Assembly (NCBI GenBank): GCA_017303635.1
Contig: JAFLCG010000002.1
Span: forward strand, 530,918 to 594,917
Reading direction: 5' to 3'
DNA from: Anaerolineae bacterium
GTDB lineage: Bacteria; Chloroflexota; Anaerolineae; Aggregatilineales; Phototrophicaceae
DNA: 64,000 bases
A program made the position numbers and the translations under genes. Below are positions 9,225 through 18,041 of the stretch, one piece after another (the stretch's first letter is position 1; every line of letters starts with the position of its first letter). Below the pieces are notes generated by a model that worked only from the letters and a program-made list of their open reading frames with translations, did no database searches and was not told where the DNA came from.

Positions 9225-9572
9225 AATCTATAAACCTGAGTTGCAAAGAACGCACCAACTATTCTAATGATACGCCTTGAGCGCACCTTACGCACATGGG
9301 CGCTTTGGACAGGAGCACTTATTTACATTCGTGTACTTTGCACCAGTCCAATTGATTGACAGGGAAGATGAGCTGTGTTTTAATCTGCCTCATGAATACG
9401 AATACATGAATTCGTTTTCTGAACAAAAGCGTACAACAAAACAGGAGGTGATGCAACAAGATCCACCGGGAGAACCAAGAGTCCTTACCCGCTGTCCTGT
9501 CTGGGTCTGGCAAAAAATTAAAGAAACACACCCTAACTATTGAATTGCATTGATATCTGGAGGAACTGACAA
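9225..9572. other. Divergent regulatory region between LacI regulator and sugar ABC operon
   Basis: 348 bp without a convincing gene. It carries the plus-strand promoter at 9356-9384 and, just after its -10, an imperfect palindrome CGAATACATGAATTCG around 9398-9413 that could be an operator. A short frame from 9450 with AGGAGG too close to its ATG is not considered real. The ribosome-binding site of the operon's first gene is GGAGGAA before 9573. Confidence 0.5.
9356..9384 (+). promoter_or_regulatory. Sigma-70-type promoter of the arabinoside ABC/GH operon
   Basis: A perfect -35 TTGACA at 9356-9361, a 17-bp spacer and a -10 TTTAAT at 9379-9384 point toward the sugar-binding protein gene at 9573. 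Transcription would start near 9391 and give a leader of about 180 nt. The position between a LacI gene and its likely target fits. Confidence 0.6.
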
Positions 9573-10928
9573 ATGCGTAAACGTTCATCTCTTGCCGGTT
9601 TTGCCCTCTTTTTGCTGACTGTTGTGATGGTCTTCGCCCTTTCCATCGCCAGCACCGGCGCGCAGGATGCTACCCCCATTCCCGAACCCACCGCTATCGT
9701 ATCCGACCTCGGCACCGGCAGCATGAAGATCTCCTTCTGGAACGGTTTGACCGGTTCGGATGGCGTGACCCTCAATGACATGCTCGCTCAATTCGTCACG
9801 GAAAACCCGGATATTTCGGTCACCACCGAAATCATCCCCTGGAACACCCTGTACACCAAGCTGCAGACCGCATTCGTCGCGGGCACCCCGCCGGATGTGT
9901 TCATGCTGCACGCTTCGGAAATCCCCCAGTTCGCCAGCTACGGCGTTCTGAAGGATGTCAGCGGTTGGTATGACACCAATGGTGGCTGGTTCCCGTGGGA
10001 CGATATTTCGCCCACCACCCAGGCTGGTATGATTTTTGACGGCGTGACCTACGGTATTCCGCTGGACAACCATGGTCGTGGCCTGTTCATCAATGAGGGC
10101 GCTTTCGAGAAGGCCGGCGTTGACCCGAACGTCGCTCCCCCGACCACCTTCGAAGGTTGGGTTGAGCTGTTCCAGCAGTTGACCCTCGATGTCAATGGCA
10201 ACAATGCTGCTTCGCCCGACTTCGATAAGGAAAATGTGGCGCAGTGGGGCTTCGCCGTGGGTGAATGGCCGCGCGTCAACTTCCTGGCTGCTCTGGCCCA
10301 GCATGGCGGCAGCATGATTAGCGAAGATGGCACCACCGTCACCGTGAATTCGGAAGCCGGCGTCGCCGCCCTCCAGAACTTCATTGACCTGGTTTACACC
10401 TACAACGTCTCCCCGCCGGAAGCCGGTTTCGACACCTGGCAGGGTTTCGCCGCTGGTGCAGTCGCCGTTCTGCCGAGCGGTACCTGGTTCCGTAACTTCG
10501 CCGCTGAACAGACTGACATCGAATGGGCCGCCTGGCCGCAGTTCCAGTTCGGCCCTGGCCAGGGTACCTGGTTCGGCGCCCACACCTGGATGCTCCCGGT
10601 TGGCCTGGAAGGTGAAAAGCTGGATGCCGTTCAGACTCTGATCCAGTGGGTCAGCGACAATCAGGTTGCCTGGGCCGCCTCTGGTCAGGTTCCGGCTCGC
10701 CTCTCTGCGCAGGCCGCCCTCGATCCGGAAAATTACCCCTCCAACATCATCCTGGGTGAGACCTTCGGTGCCTATGGTGTCCAGGACATCCAGCACGTGG
10801 CCGTTCAGGAAATGTATGCCGCGCTCGATCCCGAACTGAGCGCCGCGCTCAACAACCAGAAGACTGCCGAGCAGGCGTTGAATGACGCTGCCGCCCGTAT
10901 GCAGCAGGTTCTGGATCGTAACCGCTAG
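9573..10928 (+). CDS. Sugar ABC transporter substrate-binding protein (CUT1 family)
   Basis: 451 residues. Signal peptide at residues 1-30 ending Gly-Ala-Gln-Asp, then a short Pro/Thr-rich linker (ATPIPEPTA). The extracellular solute-binding protein family 1 fold starts at MKISFWNGLTGSDG, with the family region FVAGTPPDVFMLHASEIPQFA and YGIPLDNHGRGLFINEGAFEKAG. The long C-terminal region is rich in aromatic residues (WAAWPQFQF, GTWFGAHTWML), as in oligosaccharide binders. Strong Shine-Dalgarno GGAGGAA. The downstream permeases and arabinofuranosidases suggest arabino-oligosaccharides as ligand; this is inference. Confidence 0.93.
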   Translation: MRKRSSLAGFALFLLTVVMVFALSIASTGAQDATPIPEPTAIVSDLGTGSMKISFWNGLTGSDGVTLNDMLAQFVTENPDISVTTEIIPWNTLYTKLQTAFVAGTPPDVFMLHASEIPQFASYGVLKDVSGWYDTNGGWFPWDDISPTTQAGMIFDGVTYGIPLDNHGRGLFINEGAFEKAGVDPNVAPPTTFEGWVELFQQLTLDVNGNNAASPDFDKENVAQWGFAVGEWPRVNFLAALAQHGGSMISEDGTTVTVNSEAGVAALQNFIDLVYTYNVSPPEAGFDTWQGFAAGAVAVLPSGTWFRNFAAEQTDIEWAAWPQFQFGPGQGTWFGAHTWMLPVGLEGEKLDAVQTLIQWVSDNQVAWAASGQVPARLSAQAALDPENYPSNIILGETFGAYGVQDIQHVAVQEMYAALDPELSAALNNQKTAEQALNDAAARMQQVLDRNR

Positions 10929-10993
10929 TCCCTAGCTCGTTTCTCCAGTGTGGTAAGGCTTGGTTTTTTAACCCGGCCTTGCCATACCCTGGC

Positions 10994-11013
10994 GCGGGGC
11001 CACACGGCCCCGC
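10994..11013 (+). other. Intercistronic hairpin between binding-protein and permease genes
   Basis: Perfect 8-bp stem GCGGGGCC / GGCCCCGC with loop ACAC, 65 bp after the binding-protein stop and 83 bp before the permease start, without a following T-run. Such structures often stabilise the abundant binding-protein message against 3' decay and lower permease expression. The second sugar operon has a counterpart at 26798-26825. Confidence 0.55.
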
Positions 11014-11096
11014 TGGTTGGATGTGATCTGCGGCTTGCACCGTGCGCTGTCACACAGCATCCGGGGTCAAAATAGTACTTAAGGATACTAGGGGTT

Positions 11097-12038
11097 ATGG
11101 AAAAAACTGACGCCATCGTCACCAGTGCCAGCGCAACCAAACAAAACCGGCAGCCTTTCCAGATGCGCTTACGGACCCGCGAAGCCATCGCCGCCTACAT
11201 TTTTCTTGCGCCGTTCATCATCTTTTTCAGCATATTTGTGGTCCGGGCCGTGCTGAGTGCGGTCAATATCAGCTTCTATGACTGGCAGATTCTGCGGCCT
11301 TCCCGACCCTATGTGGGATTTGCGAACTACCAGGAACTATTCAACGATTACGTCTGGTGGATCGCCGTTCGGAATACCATCATCTTTACGGCTATGACCG
11401 TCACCGGGACGACCATCATCGCCCTGACAGCGGCAGTCGCCGTCACACAGAACATCCCCGGAGCGGGCTTCTTCCGTGTTCTGCTGTATATGCCCACCCT
11501 GCTCTCGGTCGGCGTCGTCGGCCTGACGTGGGTGTGGATGCTCAGTACCCAGTTCGGCATCATCAATTACGGGTTGAGTTTCCTAGGCATAAGACCTGTC
11601 AACTGGTTAGGGGATGAAAACCTCGTCTTACCTGCCCTCAGCCTGACCACGATCTGGTGGGGGTTCGGCTTCCCGATGCTGATCTTTATAGCCGGTTTGC
11701 AAGGCATCCCAGAGCATCTCTATGAAGCCGCCAAGATTGACGGTGCCAATGGAAGGCAGCTCTTCTTCCACATCACCTTGCCCTTGCTGCGCCCCTCCAT
11801 CCTGTTCGTGACCGTCACCGGCGTGATCTCTCACTTCCAGGTTTTTGGGCAACCCTTCATCATGACGTCAGGAGGCCCGGGACGGGGATCGTTCACCGTC
11901 ATCTTCTACCTCTATGACATTGCCTGGCGAGCTTTCCGGATGGGTTATGGTTCAGCAGTTGCGGTCGCCTTAGCCATTATCATGGGTATCTTCACCCTCA
12001 TCCAGTTCCGCATCGTCGGTCGGCGTGTGGATTACTAG
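11097..12038 (+). CDS. Sugar ABC transporter permease (MalF/UgpA-like)
   Basis: 313 residues with six predicted membrane segments after a basic cytoplasmic N-terminus. The binding-protein-dependent permease (EAA) motif is EAAKIDGANGRQLFFHITLP at about residues 207-226, the site that contacts the ATPase. First of the two permeases of a CUT1 importer; the second follows 14 bp after its stop. No ATPase gene lies in the operon, so an MsmK-like shared ATPase elsewhere is expected. Confidence 0.93.
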   Translation: MEKTDAIVTSASATKQNRQPFQMRLRTREAIAAYIFLAPFIIFFSIFVVRAVLSAVNISFYDWQILRPSRPYVGFANYQELFNDYVWWIAVRNTIIFTAMTVTGTTIIALTAAVAVTQNIPGAGFFRVLLYMPTLLSVGVVGLTWVWMLSTQFGIINYGLSFLGIRPVNWLGDENLVLPALSLTTIWWGFGFPMLIFIAGLQGIPEHLYEAAKIDGANGRQLFFHITLPLLRPSILFVTVTGVISHFQVFGQPFIMTSGGPGRGSFTVIFYLYDIAWRAFRMGYGSAVAVALAIIMGIFTLIQFRIVGRRVDY

Positions 12039-12052
12039 GAAGAGGCCACATC

Positions 12053-12889
12053 ATGAAATTCAACCTACTCAAACACACCGGTACCTATACCTACCTGATC
12101 ATCCTCAGCATCTTCGTGCTGTTCCCGTTGGTCTTTTCGTTCTCGCAGTCGTTGATGACCAACCAGGAAGTCAACCGCTGGCCCCCGCCCATCATTCCGC
12201 CTTCACCGATCCTCACCAACTATGAGACGGTGCTCAGCCAGCCTGATCTCAAACTGGTGCTATGGCTGCGGAATAGTCTGTTTGCGGCAGCGGCCTATAC
12301 CACCGCGGTGCTGCTCATCTGCGCCCCGGCGGCCTATGCCTTCGCCCGCTTGAAGTTCCCCGGCAATAACATCCTGTTCGGGCTACTCCTGCTGACGGTC
12401 ATGCTGCCGTCGCAAGTGACGCTCATCCCGAACTTCCTGTTGATGCGGGATCTCAAGTTCCTGGATACCTTCCACGCGCTCATCTGGCCGGGCGCCGCTA
12501 ACGTCTTCGCGGTCTTCCTGCTGCGGCAGTTCTTCATGCAAATCCCGCAGGAACTGGAAGAAGCCGCGATCCTCGACGGAGCCAGTTACTTTGGGCGCTT
12601 CCGGCACGTCATCCTGCCGCTGTCGACCAATGCGCTGACCGCCATGGGGATCTTCGTCTTCCTCGGTCACTATAACGACCTGCTCTGGCCGTTCATCACC
12701 ACCAGCAGTCTAGAGATGCGGACTCTGCCGGTCGGTTTGCAGATTTTGAACTCGTCCTATGCCGGGCAGTATCGCCCGCTGGTGTTGGCCGGGGCCGTTT
12801 TCGCTACCGTACCCATCATCATCGTGTACATCATCTTCCAGCGGCGCATCATCAAGGGTGTGGTGATGACCGGCATGGGAGGTCGTTAG
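12053..12889 (+). CDS. Sugar ABC transporter permease (MalG/UgpE-like)
   Basis: 278 residues with six predicted membrane segments. The EAA loop is EEAAILDGASYFGRFRHVIL, and the C-terminus PIIIVYIIFQRRIIKGVVMTG is the standard ending of MalG-type permeases. Partner of the preceding permease in the same importer. A 93-bp gap leads to the GH51 genes on the same strand, so uptake and hydrolysis genes are likely co-expressed. Confidence 0.93.
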   Translation: MKFNLLKHTGTYTYLIILSIFVLFPLVFSFSQSLMTNQEVNRWPPPIIPPSPILTNYETVLSQPDLKLVLWLRNSLFAAAAYTTAVLLICAPAAYAFARLKFPGNNILFGLLLLTVMLPSQVTLIPNFLLMRDLKFLDTFHALIWPGAANVFAVFLLRQFFMQIPQELEEAAILDGASYFGRFRHVILPLSTNALTAMGIFVFLGHYNDLLWPFITTSSLEMRTLPVGLQILNSSYAGQYRPLVLAGAVFATVPIIIVYIIFQRRIIKGVVMTGMGGR

Positions 12890-12982
12890 AGATTAGCGGG
12901 GCGCGGCTGCAACTGCGCCCATTCAACATCAGTAACACACTTTTACGCGGCTCTTTTCCCATTACGAGAGAGGCTTGTTATA

Positions 12983-14488
12983 ATGTCGCCATCGACCGCC
13001 CGCATTGATATTGATACGAACCGGGTCATCAGCGCGATTTCCCCGGTGCTGTTCAGCGGCTTTGCTGAACATATGGGGCGCTGCATCTACGAAGGCATCT
13101 ACGACCCCAAGTCCCCCCATGCCGATGAGCGTGGCCTCCGCAAAGATGTATTGGCTGCTCTGCGCGAACTCAACTTCCGGGCCATGCGCTACCCGGGTGG
13201 TAACTTCCTCAGCGGCTATCGCTGGCAGGATGGTGTTGGTCCGCGTGACCAGCGCCCGCGCCGCCGTGACCTGGCCTGGCAATCCATCGAAACCAACCAA
13301 TTCGGCACCAACGAATTCATGGAGTTCTGCAAGGCCATCAATACTGAACCGATGATGGCCGTTAACATGGGTACGGCGACCATTCAGGATGCCGCCAATC
13401 TGGTTGAGTACTGCAATGCCCCTGTCGGAACCCAGTATGCTGACCTGCGGGCTTCCCACGGTTACAAAGATGCGTATGGGGTGAAGTACTGGTGCCTGGG
13501 CAATGAGATGGATGGTCCCTGGCAGATCGGTCACCTGGAAGCGGAAGAATACGGGCGCAAAGCCCGTGAAGCCGCCAAGATGATGCGCTGGCATGATCCC
13601 TCTATCCAGTTGATCTCCTGCGGGTCGTCCTCGTCTGGAATGCCCACCTACCCGGAATGGGATCGCGTCGTGCTGGAACACTGCTGGGACAAGATCGAAT
13701 ATCATTCGATGCACTACTACGCGGGCAACACCGAGAACGATACCGGCAGCTTCCTGGCCCTCAGCGCCGAGTTCGAGAGCTTTGTCGATACCCTCTCCGG
13801 GGTGCTGCGCTACGTCAAAGCCAAGCAGCGTTCCAAGCATGATGTCTATCTGTCCTGGGACGAGTGGAACGTCTGGTACAAGGCCCGTGAAGCCAGCGAC
13901 ATGCAGGGGAACTGGACGGAAGCCCCACACCTGATCGAAGAAGTCTACAACCTGGAAGATGCGCTCGTCGCTGCCCAGTGGATGAACGTTTTCCTCCGCA
14001 AGTCTGACGTGCTGAAGATCACCTGCCTGGCGCAGATCGTCAATGTGATCGCCCCGATCCTGACCACCACCAACGCCATGCTCAAGCAGTCGATCTTCTA
14101 CCCGATTGCGCTCTACAGCAATCTGGCGACCGGTCACGCACTGGATGTCTCCGTCAGCGCGCCGCAGTACGAAACCGCCAAATTTGGGACGATGCCGCTG
14201 CTGGATGTCTCGGCGTCCTATGATGAAGCCAGCAACCGCCACGCCATTTTCATCGTCAACCGCAGCCAGACCGAAAGCCTGCCGGTGGAGATCACCTGGC
14301 AAGCTGGGAAGCCCAGCCAGATCACGGCCGCGCATCAGGTGGCTGGCACCGATCCGAAGGCCTTCAACACCTTCGAGAATCCGAACCAGGTCGTCTCGAA
14401 GTCGATCGCCGCGCCGAAGCTGGATGGCAACCGCACCACCATGGTCGTACCACCGCTGTCCTTCACGGCTCTGGAAGCCGCCCTGTAG
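12983..14488 (+). CDS. abfA: Alpha-L-arabinofuranosidase, GH51 (copy 1)
   Basis: 501 residues, full length for GH51, no signal peptide, so it should act in the cytoplasm. It removes alpha-L-arabinofuranosyl units from imported arabino- or arabinoxylo-oligosaccharides. Retaining mechanism: acid/base Glu165 in [10 protein letters not shown] and nucleophile Glu284 in [26 protein letters not shown] is the usual GH51 strand near the active site, and a C-terminal beta domain follows from about residue 385. Shine-Dalgarno GAGAGAGG. A second, very similar gene follows after 112 bp, a tandem duplication. Confidence 0.95.
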   Translation: MSPSTARIDIDTNRVISAISPVLFSGFAEHMGRCIYEGIYDPKSPHADERGLRKDVLAALRELNFRAMRYPGGNFLSGYRWQDGVGPRDQRPRRRDLAWQSIETNQFGTNEFMEFCKAINTEPMMAVNMGTATIQDAANLVEYCNAPVGTQYADLRASHGYKDAYGVKYWCLGNEMDGPWQIGHLEAEEYGRKAREAAKMMRWHDPSIQLISCGSSSSGMPTYPEWDRVVLEHCWDKIEYHSMHYYAGNTENDTGSFLALSAEFESFVDTLSGVLRYVKAKQRSKHDVYLSWDEWNVWYKAREASDMQGNWTEAPHLIEEVYNLEDALVAAQWMNVFLRKSDVLKITCLAQIVNVIAPILTTTNAMLKQSIFYPIALYSNLATGHALDVSVSAPQYETAKFGTMPLLDVSASYDEASNRHAIFIVNRSQTESLPVEITWQAGKPSQITAAHQVAGTDPKAFNTFENPNQVVSKSIAAPKLDGNRTTMVVPPLSFTALEAAL

Positions 14489-14550
14489 GGGCGACCTGCT
14501 GGGTCTCCCTCCGACAAGTCCCCTCCCCAGTCCACTGGGGCAGGGGATCA
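14485..14550. repeat. GTAGGGG hairpin plus G/C-run hairpin between GH51 copies
   Basis: GTAGGGGCGACC begins inside the stop codon of GH51 copy 1 (14485) and pairs imperfectly with GGGTCTCCC up to 14509. It is followed by CCCCTCCCCAGT / ACTGGGGCAGGGG around 14521-14546. Both resemble dispersed repeats seen elsewhere in the window. Confidence 0.5.
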
Positions 14551-14600
14551 AGGGGTGGGAATATCACTGAGCAAGCGCCTAACCTGAAACCTGGAACCCT

Positions 14601-16115
14601 ATGCCAACCCCAACCGCCCATCTCTACCTCGATAGCAACCGTGTCATTAGCCCGATCTCTCCGGTGCTGTTCAGCGGCTTTGCCGAGCATATGGGGCGCT
14701 GCATCTATGGTGGCATCTATGACCCCGGTTCTCCACTGGCGGATGAGCGCGGCCTGCGCAGGGATGTACTGGCTGCTTTGCGTGAACTCAATTTCCGCAC
14801 CATCCGCTACCCCGGTGGCAATTTCCTGAGCGCCTACCGCTGGTTGGATGGCGTCGGCCCGCGTGACCAGCGCCCGCGTCGCCGGGACCTGGCCTGGCAG
14901 TCCATCGAAAGTAACCAGTTCGGCACCCATGAGTTCATGGACTTCTGCCGGGAGATCAACACCGAACCGATGTTAGGCGTCAACCTAGGCACCGGGACGA
15001 TTCAGGATGCTGCCGATTTGGTCGAATACTGCAATGCGCCTGTCGGCACCCAGTATGCCGATCTGCGCGCTGCCCATGGTCAGGCAGAGCCTTTTGGCGT
15101 CCGTTACTGGTGCCTGGGCAATGAAATGGATGGCTGGTGGCAGTTGGGGCATCTGGAAGCGGCAGATTACGGGCATAAGGCGAGGGAAGCCGCCAAAATG
15201 ATGCGCTGGCACGATCCCGCTGTGAAGCTGATTAGCTGCGGTTCTGCCTCGACCTGGGTGCCGACCTACCCGGAGTGGGATCGCACCGTATTGGAGATCT
15301 GTTGGGATCAGGTCGATTACCACTCGATGCACTACTACGCGGAAAACGTCGCCAACGACACCGCCAGCTTCCTGGCCCGTACCCTCCACTTTGAGAACTT
15401 CGTCGATACACTAGCCGGGGTGCTGCGCTACGTCAAAGCCCGCCTCCGTTCCAAACATGATGTCTACCTATCGTGGGACGAGTGGAACGTCGCCTATAAA
15501 CTCACCCCGCCGGATCAGGTCAAGCGGGACTGGGTGGAAGCGCCGGCCATTGCCGAGGAAATCTACAATCTGGAAGATGCGCTGGTCGTCGCCCAGTGGC
15601 TGAATGTCTTCCTCCGCAAAGCTGATGTGGTCAAAATCACCAGTATCGCCCAGATTGTCAACGTCATTGCGCCCATCCTGACCCGGCCCGATGGCCTGCT
15701 CAAGCAGAGCATCTATTATCCGTTGGTGCTGTTCAGCCAGCTCGCCAGCGGGCACTCGCTGGATGTGCTGGTGCAGTCGCCGCAGGTTGACACGGCACAG
15801 TATGGCGCGGTGCCCATGCTGGATGCCGCGGCTGCCCACGATGTCGAAAACGGTCGGCAGGCGATTTTCATCGTTAACCGCAGCCAGACCGAGTCCCTGC
15901 CGCTGGACCTGCACTGGCAGGCGGCAGTGCCAACCCACATCGAACGCGCCTTCCAGATGGCAGGCAGCGACCCCAAAGCCATCAATACGTTCGAGAATCC
16001 GAATGTGGTGACGACGGTGCCCATACCGGCGCCCCGCCTGGTGGATGGGCGCGCCGAACTGCGCCTACCGCCGCTATCCTTCACGGTGATTGATGCGCGG
16101 TTGCCCTCACCCTAA
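14601..16115 (+). CDS. abfA: Alpha-L-arabinofuranosidase, GH51 (copy 2)
   Basis: 504 residues, collinear with the preceding GH51 over its whole length and largely identical by eye. The catalytic residues sit at the same positions (Glu165 in [10 protein letters not shown], Glu284 in [10 protein letters not shown]). No signal peptide. Differences cluster after the active-site strands: PWQIG becomes WWQLG, and the loop after SWDEWNV changes. Substrate preference may therefore differ (for example alpha-1,5 versus alpha-1,2/1,3 side chains); this is inference. The Shine-Dalgarno is weak, so it may depend on coupling with upstream translation. Confidence 0.94.
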   Translation: MPTPTAHLYLDSNRVISPISPVLFSGFAEHMGRCIYGGIYDPGSPLADERGLRRDVLAALRELNFRTIRYPGGNFLSAYRWLDGVGPRDQRPRRRDLAWQSIESNQFGTHEFMDFCREINTEPMLGVNLGTGTIQDAADLVEYCNAPVGTQYADLRAAHGQAEPFGVRYWCLGNEMDGWWQLGHLEAADYGHKAREAAKMMRWHDPAVKLISCGSASTWVPTYPEWDRTVLEICWDQVDYHSMHYYAENVANDTASFLARTLHFENFVDTLAGVLRYVKARLRSKHDVYLSWDEWNVAYKLTPPDQVKRDWVEAPAIAEEIYNLEDALVVAQWLNVFLRKADVVKITSIAQIVNVIAPILTRPDGLLKQSIYYPLVLFSQLASGHSLDVLVQSPQVDTAQYGAVPMLDAAAAHDVENGRQAIFIVNRSQTESLPLDLHWQAAVPTHIERAFQMAGSDPKAINTFENPNVVTTVPIPAPRLVDGRAELRLPPLSFTVIDARLPSP

Positions 16116-16200
16116 ATCCCTCTCCCAATCCGCCATCTGCCGAAGAGGGCGTGGCGGGGAGAGGGACTTTGAAGACGGGCGCACAGCCCTGCGCCCCTAC
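16103..16200. repeat. Dispersed hairpin repeats between GH51 copy 2 and GH2
   Basis: CCCTCACCCTAAATCCCTCTCCC and a matching GGGGAGAGGG form the same type of element as at 4794-4893. Immediately after, GGGCGCA (16177-16183) pairs with TGCGCCC (16190-16196) and is followed by CTAC, the complement of the GTAGGG signature. Confidence 0.6.
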
Positions 16201-16258
16201 AGGATTGATTTGATTTCGAGAACAACCTTATTCGCTTTGATGACAGGAACCATTCACG

Positions 16259-18028
16259 ATGACCACCCCTCGCCCCGAATACCCTCGCCCCCAGTTTCAG
16301 CGCGCTGCCTGGCTCAACCTGAACGGCGATTGGCAGTTTGACTTTGACGATGCGGATCGCGGCCTGCTGGAAGGCTGGCAGGCTCAACACACCTTCAGCC
16401 AGACCATCCGTGTCCCCTTTACCTATCAGGCCAAACTCAGCGGAATTGGCACCAACGATATTCATGATGTCGTCTGGTATCGCCGTGATCTGACCATCCC
16501 TTCAGAATGGGCCGGGCAGCGCATCCTGCTGCATTTTGAAGCGGTCGATTACCGCGCCCAGGTCTGGGTGAATGGGGTTCTGGCAGCGACCCACCAGGGT
16601 GGGCATGTACCGTTCTCAGCAGACATTACGGATCTGCTGCGTCCGCAGGGGAATCAACTGGTCGTGCGGGCTGAGGACATCACCGCCGACCGGGGTCAGC
16701 CACGGGGCAAGCAGTACTGGGAACGGGACTCTGCGTCCATTTTCTACACCCGCACCACCGGCATCTGGCAGACGGTCTGGCTCGAGCCCGTACCCGCTTT
16801 ACGGCTGGCTGATCTGCGCCTGACGCCGCTGGTCGAAAGCAGCAGCCTGCACATTCGCTATGAAGTCGCCGGGGATATTCAATCGGCCTACGAGATCGAA
16901 ACGGTGGTGACCTTCAACGGGCAGCCGGTCGCTTCAGCCAACCAGTCGGTTGGCGGAGCTGGGAGCGTCCCCTCCTGGGGCGCAAACCTCAACGAAGTGA
17001 CCGACTCGCTTTCCCTGGCGGGGTCAACGCCGCTGGCGCTTTGGAGTCCCGAGTCGCCGTCCCTCTACGACCTGACCGTGCGCCTCAAACAGAACGGCCA
17101 TGTAATCGACGAAGTACAGAGCTACTTCGGGATGCGCTCCGTCACCATTGAAGACGGGGTCTTCAAGCTGAACGGGCAGCCTTATTACCTCAAGCTGGTG
17201 CTGGATCAGGGCTATAACCCGGAGGGTATCCTCACCTTCCCGACTGATGAATATATGCGCCGGGACATCGAGCTGACCAAAGCGATGGGCTTCAACGGCG
17301 CGCGTAAGCACCAGAAGGTAGAAGAAGCCCGCTTCCATTACTGGGCGGATAAGCTCGGTTTCCTCGTCTGGGGGGAGATGGCGAACTGCTACCTGTATTC
17401 GGAAGAAGCAGCCCGCCGCGTTGCGGATGAATGGCAGGCATCCGTCCGCCGGGACTACAACCATCCGTCGATCGTCGCCTGGGTGCCGCTCAACGAAAGC
17501 TGGGGCGTGCCCAATCTGGTCGGGGATGCCCGTCAGCCGCGTCACCTCAACGCCTTGCACGAAATCACCAAATCCATTGACCCGCACCGGCCCGTGGTTT
17601 CCAATGACGGTTGGGAACATGCCCGCACTGATCTGCTGACCATTCACGACTACGAAGGCAGTGGGGAGGTCCTCCGCGCCCGCTACGCCACGCTGGAGAG
17701 CACGCTGGCGGCCCAACCGGCCAAACGGGTGCTGACCGTACCGGGTTACGAATACAGCGGGCAGCCCATCCTCCTGACCGAGTTCGGCGGCATTGGCTAC
17801 CGCAAAGGCGAGCAGGCCGGTTGGGGATATACCACCGCGGAAAACGATGATGACTTCATCCAGCGTTATCGGGCGGTGATCGAAGCGGTCTATGCCTCGC
17901 CGGTGATCCAGGGCTTCTGCTATACGCAGATTACCGATGTGGAACAGGAAATCAACGGCCTGCTGACCTATGACCGTCAGCCGAAGGTGCCGCTGGAAGT
18001 CATTCGGCAGATCAATGACGCTCGCTAA
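16259..18028 (+). CDS. Glycoside hydrolase family 2 (beta-galactosidase/glucuronidase-like)
   Basis: 589 residues, no signal peptide. Residues 10-185 form the sugar-binding jelly roll (WLNLNGDWQFDFDD, VVWYRRDLTIP, VWVNGVLAATHQGGHVPF), 190-300 the immunoglobulin-like domain and 300-589 the TIM barrel. Acid/base Glu413 in VPLNESWG and nucleophile Glu508 in LLTEFGG are present, so it should be active and retaining. The compact length matches short GH2 enzymes found in hemicellulose loci. Likely role: cleaving a beta-galactoside or similar bond in arabinogalactan-type or arabinoxylan-type fragments; beta-glucuronidase or alpha-L-arabinopyranosidase-type activity cannot be excluded. Confidence 0.9.
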   Translation: MTTPRPEYPRPQFQRAAWLNLNGDWQFDFDDADRGLLEGWQAQHTFSQTIRVPFTYQAKLSGIGTNDIHDVVWYRRDLTIPSEWAGQRILLHFEAVDYRAQVWVNGVLAATHQGGHVPFSADITDLLRPQGNQLVVRAEDITADRGQPRGKQYWERDSASIFYTRTTGIWQTVWLEPVPALRLADLRLTPLVESSSLHIRYEVAGDIQSAYEIETVVTFNGQPVASANQSVGGAGSVPSWGANLNEVTDSLSLAGSTPLALWSPESPSLYDLTVRLKQNGHVIDEVQSYFGMRSVTIEDGVFKLNGQPYYLKLVLDQGYNPEGILTFPTDEYMRRDIELTKAMGFNGARKHQKVEEARFHYWADKLGFLVWGEMANCYLYSEEAARRVADEWQASVRRDYNHPSIVAWVPLNESWGVPNLVGDARQPRHLNALHEITKSIDPHRPVVSNDGWEHARTDLLTIHDYEGSGEVLRARYATLESTLAAQPAKRVLTVPGYEYSGQPILLTEFGGIGYRKGEQAGWGYTTAENDDDFIQRYRAVIEAVYASPVIQGFCYTQITDVEQEINGLLTYDRQPKVPLEVIRQINDAR

Positions 18029-18041
18029 AAGGAGGATACCT

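Noticed and set aside
9450..9543. Short leader-like frame after AGGAGGTG
   Set aside because: The Shine-Dalgarno is only 2 nt from the ATG and the 30-residue product has no leader-peptide or attenuator features.
12979..12984. TATAAT overlapping the GH51 start codon
   Set aside because: It would place transcription inside the coding region, has no -35 at a suitable distance, and a good Shine-Dalgarno shows that an upstream transcript is used.
12962..14551. 529-codon frame on the minus strand
   Set aside because: Antisense to GH51 copy 1, whose catalytic residues and family length are intact; a similar antisense shadow exists over GH51 copy 2.
17970..18041. In-frame N-terminal extension of the secreted GH43
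   Set aside because: It overlaps the end of the GH2 gene and would hide the signal peptide; the ATG at 18042 has a strong ribosome-binding site.
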